Shown: one piece after another, positions 53,058 through 61,086 of the stretch | Position numbering within the stretch: the stretch's first letter is position 1 | How the letters are laid out: every line of letters starts with the position of its first letter | Assembly (NCBI GenBank): GCA_035325995.1 | Contig: DAOKYU010000004.1 | Location: forward strand, 186,001 to 250,000 | Source: Thermodesulfobacteriota bacterium | GTDB lineage: Bacteria > Desulfobacterota_D > UBA1144 > Nemesobacterales > UBA2774 | Reading direction: 5' to 3' | DNA length: 64,000 nt | Translations under genes and position numbers: made by a program | Notes under the pieces: model-generated | The model's input: only the letters and a program-made list of their open reading frames with translations | The model's database searches: none | What the model was told of the DNA's origin: nothing

Positions 53058-55742
53058 CCCCATTTCAACGATAACGGGGACCTTAAGCTCCCACGCCCCT
53101 TCCATTTCCAGTTTTACCATTTTAGAAAGAGCCTCGATCTCGTTCTCCGGGACGTCGAAGAGAAGCTCGTCGTGCACCTGGAGTATCATGCGCGACTTGA
53201 ATCCCCGGGCGAGCTCGTCGTGGATCCTTATCATGGCGATGTTTATGATGTCGGCGGCGGAGCCCTGAATAGGGGTGTTCATGGCCGCGCGCTCGCCGAA
53301 GCCTTTCCTGTTCCTGTCCCCCGACGTTAGCTCGGGGATAGGCCGCCGCCTTCCGAGTATCGTCTCCGCATAGCCCTTCCGGGCGGCGTCCGCTATGGTC
53401 TTGTCTATGTATTCCCTCACCTTTCCATAGCGCTTGAAATACTCGTCGATATAGCTCTTGGCTATAGATACCGACGTCCCCAGCTGCTTTGCGAGGCCGA
53501 ACGCGCTTATGCCGTATATGATGCCGAAATTAATGCTCTTGGCGAGCCTTCTCATATCGGGCGTTACGAGGTCCTCGGTAACCCCGAATATCTCGGCGGC
53601 CGTCCTGCTGTGAATGTCGCTCCCGGTGCGGAACGCCTCTATAAGGCTCTCGTCGTCCGAAAAGTGCGCCAGAAGCCTTAGCTCTATCTGCGAATAGTCC
53701 GCCGACAGAAGGACGTTCCCTGCATCCGGAACGAACGCCTCCCTGATGCGTCTTCCCTGCGCCGTTTTAATCGGTATATTCTGAAGATTGGGCTCGCTCG
53801 AGCTGAGCCGTCCGGTCGAAGAGCCGACCCTGCTGAAGGATGTGTGGAGCCTACCGGTGGCCGGGTTAATCAGCCTGGGGAGAGCATCGAGATAAGTGGA
53901 CTTCAGCTTCGAAAGCGTCCTGTGCTCGAGCACCTTTTCGGGGACGGGATGGAACTTGCTGAGGTCCGTCAGCACCTCGACGTCGGTCGAGGCCTCGCCG
54001 GTCTTCGTGGTCTTCCTGCTCGGAAGCTCGAGCGTAGTGAACAGGACCTCCCTCAGCTGAATCGGGGAGTTGAGGTTGAACTCGTATCCGACTGCCGCGT
54101 ATATTTCCTTTTCGAGCTCCTTGAGGCCGGCCTCGAACTCCCTCGAAAGCTCTTTCAGCTTGAGAGGATCGACCCTGACGCCGTTCATCTCTATACGCGC
54201 GAGCACCTCTATGAATTTAAGCTCCGTCTCTCTGTAAACATCGAGGAGCCCGGATTTTTCGAGCTCGGGCTCGAGCTTTTTGTAAAGCAGCATGGCGACG
54301 TCCGAATCCTCACACGAGTACACCTTGGCCTTCTCGATCTCTACCTCGTCGAATGGGATCCTGGCCTTTCCCGAGCCCGTAACATCCTTGTACGATATCA
54401 TCAGGTGGCCGAGGAAGACCCTCGAAAGCTCGTCGAGGCTATAGCTAAGCCGGGAGGAATCCAGCATGTGCGCGGCGATCATCGTATCGAAAAATATGCC
54501 CTTGAGCGTAATTCCTTTCCTTTCGAGGACGACGATCTCGTACTTGAGATTCTGGCCGATTTTGCGGATGTGCGGGTCCTCGAAGACGGGCTTCAGGTTC
54601 GAGAGCACGTGGGAAAGCGGCAGCTGCCTGGCCGCCGCGTCGGCGAGCGCCCTGTGGGCAACGGGTACGTAGTACGATTCCTGCGGCGCTGGAGAGAGCG
54701 AGATTCCCACTATTTCTGCAAGCATCGGGTCTTGCGACGTCGTTTCGAGGTCGAGCGACACCTCGCCCGTTTCCCCTATCCTTTTTATTACGTTTTCGAG
54801 CTCCTCTTCATTGAGCGCCACTTTATAGCAGTCGTAGGAAACGACCCCTGCCGTCTCATCATTCGCCTTATCGGCCGGATGCGTCTCTTCCAGCTCGCCC
54901 AGCTCGCGCATGAGGTTCTTGAATTCGAGCTCGCGGAACAGGCTCCCGAGCTTCTCCTTGTCGAAGCCTTCGTACCTGAACATGGCCACGTTAACGTCCA
55001 TTTCCATGTCGGTCTTGATAGTCGCCAGCTCCCGGCTCATGAGGGCGTCCTCTTTTTTCTCACGTATGAGCTTAGCCCATCTCTCGGGCAGCCCCGCGGG
55101 TATGGCGAGGAGCGCCTCCAGCGAGCCGTAAGTCTTTATCAGGCTGATAGCAGTCTTCTCGCCTATGCCCTTTATACCGGGGATGTTATCTATGGCGTCC
55201 CCCATGAGGGCGAAGATATCCAGGACTTTCCCGGGCGGGACGCCGTACTTCTCGACGACGTCGGCGATGCCGGTGGTTTTATTCTTCATCGTGTCGAGGA
55301 GCGTGATCCTCTCCGAGACCAGCTGGCTGAAATCCTTGTCTCCCGTGACTATGACGATGTCGTAGCCCTCTCCCTCCATCCTCCTGGCGATGGTCCCTAT
55401 AATGTCGTCGGCCTCGTAGCCTTCTATCATGAACTGCGGCATTTTAAAAGCATCCACGACGTCGAATATCTTCTGAAACTGGGGCACGAGATCGTCGGGC
55501 GGGGCGGACCTGTTGGCCTTGTACAGGCTGTACATCTCGTTTCTGAAGGTGTCGCCCTTGGCGTCGAATACCATTCCGAGTAGCGCGGGGTTGTAGTCCT
55601 TTATGAATTTGAAAAGCATCGAGCTGAACCCGTATACGGCGTTTGTCGGGAAGCCCGAAGAGGTGCTGAGATACCGTATTGCATAGTACGCCCTGAATAT
55701 GTACGAGCTGCCGTCGATGAGGTATAAAACCGGTTTTTCCAT
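53028..55742 (-). CDS. polA: DNA polymerase I
   Basis: Repair and Okazaki-fragment polymerase, 904 residues. It has all three domains. The 5'-3' exonuclease (about 1-290) has YEADDIIGTIARR and VTGDKDFSQL. The 3'-5' exonuclease has VSLDLETTS, GQNLKYEIVVL and YSCEDSDVAML; the second motif has Glu where E. coli has the catalytic Asp424, a conservative change. The polymerase has LLSADYSQIELRLLAHFS, KSINFGIIYGIS and LQVHDELLFDV. A promoter with TTGACA ends 8 nt before the ATG and no Shine-Dalgarno is seen. Confidence 0.97.
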   Translation of the reverse strand: MEKPVLYLIDGSSYIFRAYYAIRYLSTSSGFPTNAVYGFSSMLFKFIKDYNPALLGMVFDAKGDTFRNEMYSLYKANRSAPPDDLVPQFQKIFDVVDAFKMPQFMIEGYEADDIIGTIARRMEGEGYDIVIVTGDKDFSQLVSERITLLDTMKNKTTGIADVVEKYGVPPGKVLDIFALMGDAIDNIPGIKGIGEKTAISLIKTYGSLEALLAIPAGLPERWAKLIREKKEDALMSRELATIKTDMEMDVNVAMFRYEGFDKEKLGSLFRELEFKNLMRELGELEETHPADKANDETAGVVSYDCYKVALNEEELENVIKRIGETGEVSLDLETTSQDPMLAEIVGISLSPAPQESYYVPVAHRALADAAARQLPLSHVLSNLKPVFEDPHIRKIGQNLKYEIVVLERKGITLKGIFFDTMIAAHMLDSSRLSYSLDELSRVFLGHLMISYKDVTGSGKARIPFDEVEIEKAKVYSCEDSDVAMLLYKKLEPELEKSGLLDVYRETELKFIEVLARIEMNGVRVDPLKLKELSREFEAGLKELEKEIYAAVGYEFNLNSPIQLREVLFTTLELPSRKTTKTGEASTDVEVLTDLSKFHPVPEKVLEHRTLSKLKSTYLDALPRLINPATGRLHTSFSRVGSSTGRLSSSEPNLQNIPIKTAQGRRIREAFVPDAGNVLLSADYSQIELRLLAHFSDDESLIEAFRTGSDIHSRTAAEIFGVTEDLVTPDMRRLAKSINFGIIYGISAFGLAKQLGTSVSIAKSYIDEYFKRYGKVREYIDKTIADAARKGYAETILGRRRPIPELTSGDRNRKGFGERAAMNTPIQGSAADIINIAMIRIHDELARGFKSRMILQVHDELLFDVPENEIEALSKMVKLEMEGAWELKVPVIVEMGTGKNWAEAH

Positions 55743-55750
55743 AACGGTAA

Positions 55751-55779
55751 AGTTTAGGAGTTTATTGAGAGGGTGTCAA
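55751..55779 (-). promoter_or_regulatory. polA promoter abutting the start codon
   Basis: Minus-strand TTGACA (55779-55774), 17-bp spacer, TAAACT (55756-55751), then 8 nt to the ATG. This implies a leaderless or nearly leaderless polA mRNA. Confidence 0.55.
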
Positions 55780-55917
55780 AGACAGGAAAGTGCAGGCTAT
55801 GGGAGACGAATAGCCGCGGAAATACATTTAAAAGGATGATCGCTTCCCCTTTATATTTTCCCTCGAATATAATAATATGGATAATCGATCGTATTACGGA
55901 GAGGAGAGGAGGAAAAA

Positions 55918-56262
55918 ATGAAATCGATTCTGATTCAGTGGATCATAAGCGCGGCGAGCCTTCTGATTGTCGCCCATATACTTCCGGGTTTTCAAGTGGA
56001 AAGCATAGGGACCGCCCTCTTCGCGGCAATCATAATAGGCCTTATAAACGCGACTATCGGCCTTTTCCTCAAGATCATCACCTTCCCCATATCGATACTC
56101 ACGTTCGGTATATTTCTGCTCGTGATAAACGGGCTCATGCTGATGCTGGCGAGCTCTCTCGTGTCGGGATTCCACGTCGCCGGTTTCTGGACGGCATTCT
56201 TCGCGGCCCTCATCCTCGCCATCGTAAGCACGATCCTGAGGTCGCTCCTCGGGGTGAAATAA
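55918..56262 (+). CDS. Phage holin 4 superfamily / YvlD-type membrane protein
   Basis: A 114-residue integral membrane protein with four hydrophobic segments (LIQWIISAASLLIVAHILPG; LFAAIIIGLINATIGLFL; ITFPISILTFGIFLLVINGL; GFWTAFFAALILAIVSTILR). The pattern matches the PF04020/YvlD family, common in bacterial genomes and not evidence of a prophage. Function unknown. A long purine-rich Shine-Dalgarno (GGAGAGGAGGAAAAA) and a TATAAT at 55868-55873 lie upstream. Confidence 0.88.
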   Translation: MKSILIQWIISAASLLIVAHILPGFQVESIGTALFAAIIIGLINATIGLFLKIITFPISILTFGIFLLVINGLMLMLASSLVSGFHVAGFWTAFFAALILAIVSTILRSLLGVK

Positions 56263-56266
56263 ACGC

Positions 56267-57292
56267 CTAGAGAAAAGGCTGCACTATGACTTTTATGGAA
56301 TCGCGGGCTTCTTCGACCATTTTGAAGCCGCGCCCCGTTTCGGCCAGAGGAATCCTGTGCGTCACCATGTCCCCAACGTTCACCCTCCGCGCCCCTATGA
56401 GCTCGAGAGCCAGCGCCAAATCCCCCGGGGCCGCCGCGTAGGAGCTTACGGTCTTTATTCCCGACCACCAGTAATCGTTGAAGGGAACGGACATTTTAGC
56501 GTCGGACCCCGAAGGGGCGAAAAAGAGAATCGTCCCGCCGCTGTCCGTAAGCTTAAAGGCGCTTTGTATGGCCGAAACGGCCCCCGTGCAGACTATGACC
56601 ATGTCGGGGAGCCTGCCCTCGTTTGCTTCCCTCACCTTCGAAGCCACGTCGTCCCTTGCATCGATTGCGGAGTCGGCGCCGAAATACAGCGCCGCCCGGA
56701 GCCTGTAATCGTTCACGTCCGTAGCCATGATTCGGCCCGCGCCCTGGGCGCGTGCGAGCTGTATCTGGAGGAGGCCGGTGATGCCGCTCCCCATTACGAG
56801 CACGCTGTCGGTCATGCCGAATCCCGCGAGACGCTGCCCCCTTACGACGCATCCGAGGGGCTCGATGAAAGACGCCTCGTCATAAGTGACACCGTCCGGG
56901 AGCTTGAGCACTCCCCTGTCGACGTTGATCGCGGGCAGGCGAATATATTCCGCAAATCCGCCCGGATCGAAATGAGTCGTTCTAAGGGTCTGGCAGGATG
57001 AATGATTTCCCCTGAGGCAGGAACGGCACGTGTTACAGGGCACGTGATGGGTCGCTATTATGCGGTCGCCCGGAGCGAAATTTTTAACCCCGTCGCCGAC
57101 CTCGGCGACCTCGCCCGCAACCTCGTGTCCGAGAACGAGCGGCGCCTTCGGGAGACGGTACCATTCCATGAGGTCGCTCCCGCATATGCCGCTTGCATGC
57201 ACCTTCATGAGTATCTCGCCCGGTCCGATCTTAGGAACCGGCATTTCTTCGAGCCTCACGTCGCTGTTGCTGTAGTACATAGCTACACGCAT
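56267..57292 (-). CDS. Zinc-dependent alcohol dehydrogenase (sorbitol/threonine dehydrogenase-like)
   Basis: A 341-residue MDR-family oxidoreductase. The catalytic-zinc region has ICGSDLMEWYRLP and GHEVAGEVAEVGDG; four structural-zinc cysteines are in CNTCRSCLRGNHSSC; the NAD(P)-binding loop is VLVMGSGITGLLQIQLA. The substrate is not obvious. It lies 58 nt downstream of the LsrF-like gene in the same direction, so the two probably act on the same carbon compound. Confidence 0.9.
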   Translation of the reverse strand: MRVAMYYSNSDVRLEEMPVPKIGPGEILMKVHASGICGSDLMEWYRLPKAPLVLGHEVAGEVAEVGDGVKNFAPGDRIIATHHVPCNTCRSCLRGNHSSCQTLRTTHFDPGGFAEYIRLPAINVDRGVLKLPDGVTYDEASFIEPLGCVVRGQRLAGFGMTDSVLVMGSGITGLLQIQLARAQGAGRIMATDVNDYRLRAALYFGADSAIDARDDVASKVREANEGRLPDMVIVCTGAVSAIQSAFKLTDSGGTILFFAPSGSDAKMSVPFNDYWWSGIKTVSSYAAAPGDLALALELIGARRVNVGDMVTHRIPLAETGRGFKMVEEARDSIKVIVQPFL

Positions 57293-57350
57293 GTCTTCAG
57301 TACACGCTCCGGAGAATTTTAAAACGACCCGGCGGGGACTCGGGCCGGCT

Positions 57351-58166
57351 TTACGCGCTCGCTATCTTTCTCGACTCGTCGTTCTTGAGGGAAAGGTAGA
57401 GGTCGTGCGCCTGCTTCGGATTGTTGTTTTCGTGGACTATCGAGCGCACGGCCCGGAGCATGGCGACGGGGTGGCTGTTCTGCCAGATGTTTCTTCCCAT
57501 GTCCACGCCGACCGCGCCCTGCTGAATCGCGCCGTACGTTATATCGAATACGTCCATTTCGGTTTCGAGCTTGGGCCCGCCGGCTATCACGATAGGCGCG
57601 GGGCAGCTGCCCGTGACCTTTTCGAATTCTTCACAATAATACGTCTTTACGATGTGGGTCCCTAGCTCGGCGCATATGCGGCAGCTGAGAGAAAGATACC
57701 TGGCGTCCCTCTTTTCGAGCTCCTTTCCGACGGCCGTGATGCCGAGGACAGGGATGCCGTATTCCTCGCCCAGGTTAACGAGCTCGGCGAGGTTGAGAAG
57801 GGTCTGACGCTCGTGGTCGCTCCCGACGAATACGGATATGCCGACGCCGGCTACGTTGAGCTTTATCGCATCCTTAAAAGACGTCGTGAGGCCTTCGTTG
57901 GAGAGGTCCGCGCCCACGATGCTCGTCCCTCCTGAAACCCTGAGCACTACGTTGGCCCCGGAATCAGGGTCGACGGACGTGCGGAGCACTCCGCGGGTCA
58001 GCATTATCGTGTCCGCGTATGGCGCTAACGGGGCGATCGTATCCTTCGGCACTTCGAGCCCGTGCGTCGGCCCGAGAAAATACCCGTGGTCGAAAGCAAG
58101 CATAACTGCCCTTCCCGTTTTGGGGTTTATTATCCTCGCCATCCTGTTTTTCATACCCCAGTCCAT
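57351..58166 (-). CDS. LsrF-like thiolase / DeoC-LacD-family aldolase
   Basis: A 271-residue TIM-barrel enzyme closely resembling E. coli LsrF, which cleaves phospho-AI-2 derived 3-hydroxy-5-phosphonooxypentane-2,4-dione. Strong shared stretches: DWGMKNRMARIINPKTGRAV, MLAFDHGYFLGPT, the Schiff-base lysine in THIVKTYYCEEF, CPAPIVIAGGPKLE and GVDMGRNIWQNSHPVAMLRA. No lsrACDB, lsrK or lsrR is present, so the role may be other sugar-phosphate metabolism. GGAGG precedes the ATG. A palindrome covers the promoter. Confidence 0.88.
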   Translation of the reverse strand: MDWGMKNRMARIINPKTGRAVMLAFDHGYFLGPTHGLEVPKDTIAPLAPYADTIMLTRGVLRTSVDPDSGANVVLRVSGGTSIVGADLSNEGLTTSFKDAIKLNVAGVGISVFVGSDHERQTLLNLAELVNLGEEYGIPVLGITAVGKELEKRDARYLSLSCRICAELGTHIVKTYYCEEFEKVTGSCPAPIVIAGGPKLETEMDVFDITYGAIQQGAVGVDMGRNIWQNSHPVAMLRAVRSIVHENNNPKQAHDLYLSLKNDESRKIASA

Positions 58167-58180
58167 ATCGCGGCACCTCC

Positions 58181-58208
58181 ATTTATGAATGAAATTTCTT
58201 TCATGAAT
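58181..58208 (-). promoter_or_regulatory. Imperfect palindrome over the lsrF-like promoter
   Basis: Arms of 14 bp agree at 12 positions; the core ATGAA-n-GAAATTTC-n-TTCAT at 58185-58204 is symmetric. It lies between the -35 and the Shine-Dalgarno and overlaps the -10, as a repressor operator would. Confidence 0.5.
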
Positions 58209-58234
58209 TTATAGGACGGCGGGGTGATTGTCAA
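58206..58234 (-). promoter_or_regulatory. Promoter of the lsrF-like/alcohol dehydrogenase pair
   Basis: Minus-strand TTGACA (58234-58229), 17-bp spacer, TAAATT (58211-58206). A better -10 TATAAA is 2 bp closer but would leave only 15 bp of spacer. Confidence 0.5.
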
Positions 58235-58438
58235 TCGATCAGGGAGGGCGGATAGGGCCGCGAAAACCCGTCTGAAAGCTCTGCGAAGAGTGCGAAGAGC
58301 ATATTAACACCAAATTAGCAATTGCACAAAATAGCATCTGAATATCTTGCAATATGGCATAATTACAGAATTTTGATGTGACTCTATTGTAAGCAAATGC
58401 GAAGATTTCGCTTGACTCGGAGGTTTTCGACCTTACAT

Positions 58439-58452
58439 TATAATCATAGGAG
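58439..58452 (+). promoter_or_regulatory. -10 box and Shine-Dalgarno of the CMD-family gene
   Basis: A perfect TATAAT (58439-58444) and AGGAG (58448-58452) directly before the ATG at 58459. TTGACT at 58412 would give a 21-bp spacer, too long for a normal promoter, so the -35 is uncertain. Confidence 0.35.
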
Positions 58453-58458
58453 AAAGCG

Positions 58459-58899
58459 ATGACCAGATACAAACAGGGTATTGAGAAATTCAGGGAAATC
58501 AAGGGTGAAGGTGCCGAGAAATCTCTCGAGCGTCTGAAGTCGCTGAGCCCGGACCTTACCCGGTACATAATGGAATTTGCCTTCAACGATATCTACAGAA
58601 GGCCGGGGCTTGACCTGCGGTCGAGGGAGATAGCTACCATAGCGGCCCTTGCGGCGCTCGGGACCGCCCCTCAGCAGCTTAAGGTGCACACCATATGCGC
58701 CCTGAACGCCGGCGTTACAAAGGAGGAGATAACGGAAATAATCCTCCAGATGGCGCTCTACGCCGGTTTTCCGGCGGCCATAAACGCCATGCAGGCCGTC
58801 AACGAGGCGTTCGACGAATTCGACAAACAGAACCCGGAGTCCATAAAATCTGCAAACGACGGAATCGATATTCATAGAAAGAAAGCCATATCAGCATGA
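58459..58899 (+). CDS. Carboxymuconolactone decarboxylase (CMD) family protein
   Basis: 146 residues with the CMD helical core: LDLRSREIATIAALAALGTA, QLKVHTICALNAGVTKEEIT and MALYAGFPAAINAMQAV. It lacks the CxxC pair of AhpD-type peroxidases, so it groups with the PcaC-like members. Its stop overlaps the next gene as ATGA. The pairing with an alpha/beta hydrolase mirrors pcaC-pcaD of protocatechuate degradation, but no other pca genes are present. Confidence 0.88.
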   Translation: MTRYKQGIEKFREIKGEGAEKSLERLKSLSPDLTRYIMEFAFNDIYRRPGLDLRSREIATIAALAALGTAPQQLKVHTICALNAGVTKEEITEIILQMALYAGFPAAINAMQAVNEAFDEFDKQNPESIKSANDGIDIHRKKAISA

Positions 58900-59876
58900 G
58901 AGAGCCTTCGTCAGGGACCGTTTATACAAACGGCGTAAACATTTACTACGAAGTGCACGGCTCGGGTGAGCCGCTTCTCCTGATAGAGGGCCTGGGGTAT
59001 TCGAGCTGGATGTGGTACAAACAGGTACCCGTCCTCTCGAAGAGCCACAAGGTCATCATATTCGACAACAGGGGAGCGGGGAATACGGACAAGCCCGATT
59101 CGGAGTACACGGTAGAGCTAATGGCCGAAGACGCGGCCGGGCTTCTGGGAGAGCTGGGAGTAGAATCGGCCCACGTGCTCGGTGTCTCGCTCGGGGGCTA
59201 CATTGCCCAGGAGCTTGCCATAACGAGGCCCGAAATGGTGAGGAACCTCGTCCTCGTTTCGACGAACTCCGGGCCGGGTAAGCCGATTACAGGGAAGTCT
59301 CCCTTTCTTAACGGATTCCTCAGGCTGTGGGGGTTTCTTCCGGCGGCATTCGATGGCGCACGGAGGCCCGTCCGGCTGGAGTACGCCATGAATGAAGAGG
59401 AGCGATTGCGTTACGGCCTCTCGCTCGCCTTTTCGGAAGAGTACTTCAAAAATCACTCCGAGGAAATCGACCGTATAATCGAATGGAGGCTCGAAAACCC
59501 GCAGCCCGAATATGCGTGGAGGAGGCAGCTCATGGCCGGAATAGGCTATGATTCAAGGCCTCGCTCGGGCGAGATAAAATCGCGGACGCTTCTTGTAAAC
59601 GGGGCACAGGACAGGATAGTCTCGCCCGAGAGCGCGCTCGATCTATCGAAGAGGATAGCCGACTCTACGCTCGTGATTCTGGAGGGTACGGGGCATCTGC
59701 CGTTCATAGAGCGGCCGGAAGAATTCAATGCGCATGTTACGGGCTTCCTCGGCGATCCCGAGACCAAGGCCGGCAAGGCCGAAAGTTTGGATAGAAAGCC
59801 GAGCGCTATATGGACAAAGGTGAAGGCGCTCCTTCCGACAAACGGCAAGAGAAAGAGTCCCGGCACTGAAAACTGA
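58896..59876 (+). CDS. Alpha/beta hydrolase (PcaD-like)
   Basis: 326 residues. The hydrolase core has the oxyanion region LLLIEGLGYSSWMWY, IIFDNRGAGNTDKP, the nucleophile elbow GVSLGGYIAQELA, the acid in VNGAQDRIVSPESA and the histidine in GTGHLPFIERP. About 45 extra basic residues follow the fold. It resembles 3-oxoadipate enol-lactonase and related hydrolases; the true substrate is unknown. It is translationally coupled to the CMD gene. Confidence 0.88.
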   Translation: MREPSSGTVYTNGVNIYYEVHGSGEPLLLIEGLGYSSWMWYKQVPVLSKSHKVIIFDNRGAGNTDKPDSEYTVELMAEDAAGLLGELGVESAHVLGVSLGGYIAQELAITRPEMVRNLVLVSTNSGPGKPITGKSPFLNGFLRLWGFLPAAFDGARRPVRLEYAMNEEERLRYGLSLAFSEEYFKNHSEEIDRIIEWRLENPQPEYAWRRQLMAGIGYDSRPRSGEIKSRTLLVNGAQDRIVSPESALDLSKRIADSTLVILEGTGHLPFIERPEEFNAHVTGFLGDPETKAGKAESLDRKPSAIWTKVKALLPTNGKRKSPGTEN

Positions 59877-59893
59877 TCCGGGCAGTACCCCCG

Positions 59894-61078
59894 TCACTTC
59901 ACATCCGAAACAGCATCCCTCGCCACCTGAAACGCACCCAGGGCCGCATCGATCTGCTCTTCGGTGTGGGTCGCCATGAGTGTCACCCTTATCCTGCACA
60001 TACCGGGCGGCACCGAAGGCGGCCTGACGGCCGGCGTATACACGCCGTGCTCCCTGAGCACGGCCGCGAATCTGAGGGCCGGGGCGGCTTCGCCCACGAG
60101 GACCGGGACTATTGCCGAATCGGACGGCATGACCTTGAGCCCCATGCTCTCTATTCCATTTTTGAAGCGACGTATGAGCGACCAGAGGCGCTCCCTCCTT
60201 TCAGGCTCGTTTTCTATGATGCGTATGGCGGCTATGGACGCCGCGAGCGAGGGGGCGGGAAGGGACGTATCGAATATGTAGCTCCTGACGCGGTTCCTTA
60301 TAAAGTCGACGAGCTTTTGGCTCCCGGCAACGTAACCCCCGAGGGAGCCCACGGCCTTCGAGAGCGTGCCCATGACGACAGGCACGCGCTCCTCGACACC
60401 GAAGTGCTCCGTTGCCCCGCTCCCGCGCTTGCCGAGGACGCCCGTCGCGTGCGCCTCGTCCACCATGAGCGCCGCGCCGTATTTCTCCGAGAGCTCCGTA
60501 ATCTCCTTGAGCGGCGCCACGTCGCCGTCCATGCTGAAGACGGTGTCGGTGACTACGAGCTTCCTACACCTCCGGCTGCTGTCTTCGCGAAGGAGCGATT
60601 CGAGCCTGCCGGTATCGAGGTGGGGATAGATTTTTATTCCGGCCTTCGAGAGCCTGCATCCGTCGATTATGGACGCGTGGTTGAGCTCGTCGCTATAAAC
60701 CATGTCTCCCTCGCCGACGAGTGACGATATTGTCCCGACGTTGGCGAGATATCCCGAGCTGAAGAGTATGGCGGCCTCGGTTTTTTTAAAGCGGGCGACG
60801 CGGTCTTCGAGCTCGCGGTGAAGGTCGGTGCTTCCGCTCACGAGTCGCGATCCCCCCGAGCCCGTGCCGTATTTTTCGAGCGCCTCGCGGGCGGCCTCTT
60901 TCACCGCCGGGTCCACCGAAAGGCCGAGGTATCCGTTAGAGCCGAGGAGTATATAGCTCTTCCCGTCTATAACGATATCCGGGGACTGCCCGGTTTCGAG
61001 CTCGGTTAAAATGCGGAAGAGGTCCTTTTCTTTTATCCGCTCCAGGTCGCTTTCAATCCAGTCGAGTGGGTTTTTCAT
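59894..61078 (-). CDS. bioF: 8-amino-7-oxononanoate synthase
   Basis: PLP enzyme that condenses pimeloyl-ACP/CoA with alanine, the first ring-building step of biotin synthesis. 394 residues. YILLGSNGYLGLSVDP, GTGSGGSRLVSGSTDLHREL, VDEAHATGVLGKRG, and the PLP lysine in GTLSKAVGSLGGYVAG. Glycine C-acetyltransferase is a close relative, but the position after bioA settles the call. It lies 8 nt after the bioA stop. Confidence 0.94.
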   Translation of the reverse strand: MKNPLDWIESDLERIKEKDLFRILTELETGQSPDIVIDGKSYILLGSNGYLGLSVDPAVKEAAREALEKYGTGSGGSRLVSGSTDLHRELEDRVARFKKTEAAILFSSGYLANVGTISSLVGEGDMVYSDELNHASIIDGCRLSKAGIKIYPHLDTGRLESLLREDSSRRCRKLVVTDTVFSMDGDVAPLKEITELSEKYGAALMVDEAHATGVLGKRGSGATEHFGVEERVPVVMGTLSKAVGSLGGYVAGSQKLVDFIRNRVRSYIFDTSLPAPSLAASIAAIRIIENEPERRERLWSLIRRFKNGIESMGLKVMPSDSAIVPVLVGEAAPALRFAAVLREHGVYTPAVRPPSVPPGMCRIRVTLMATHTEEQIDAALGAFQVARDAVSDVK

Positions 61079-61086
61079 CGGAGGAT

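Noticed and set aside
53844..55583. 579-residue plus-strand open frame inside polA
   Set aside because: It is wholly antisense to a complete polA with all motifs. Long antisense frames are expected in GC-rich coding sequence.
55918..56262. Phage lysis gene (holin)
   Set aside because: The PF04020/YvlD family carries a holin-type name but is widespread in chromosomes, and no other phage gene is nearby.
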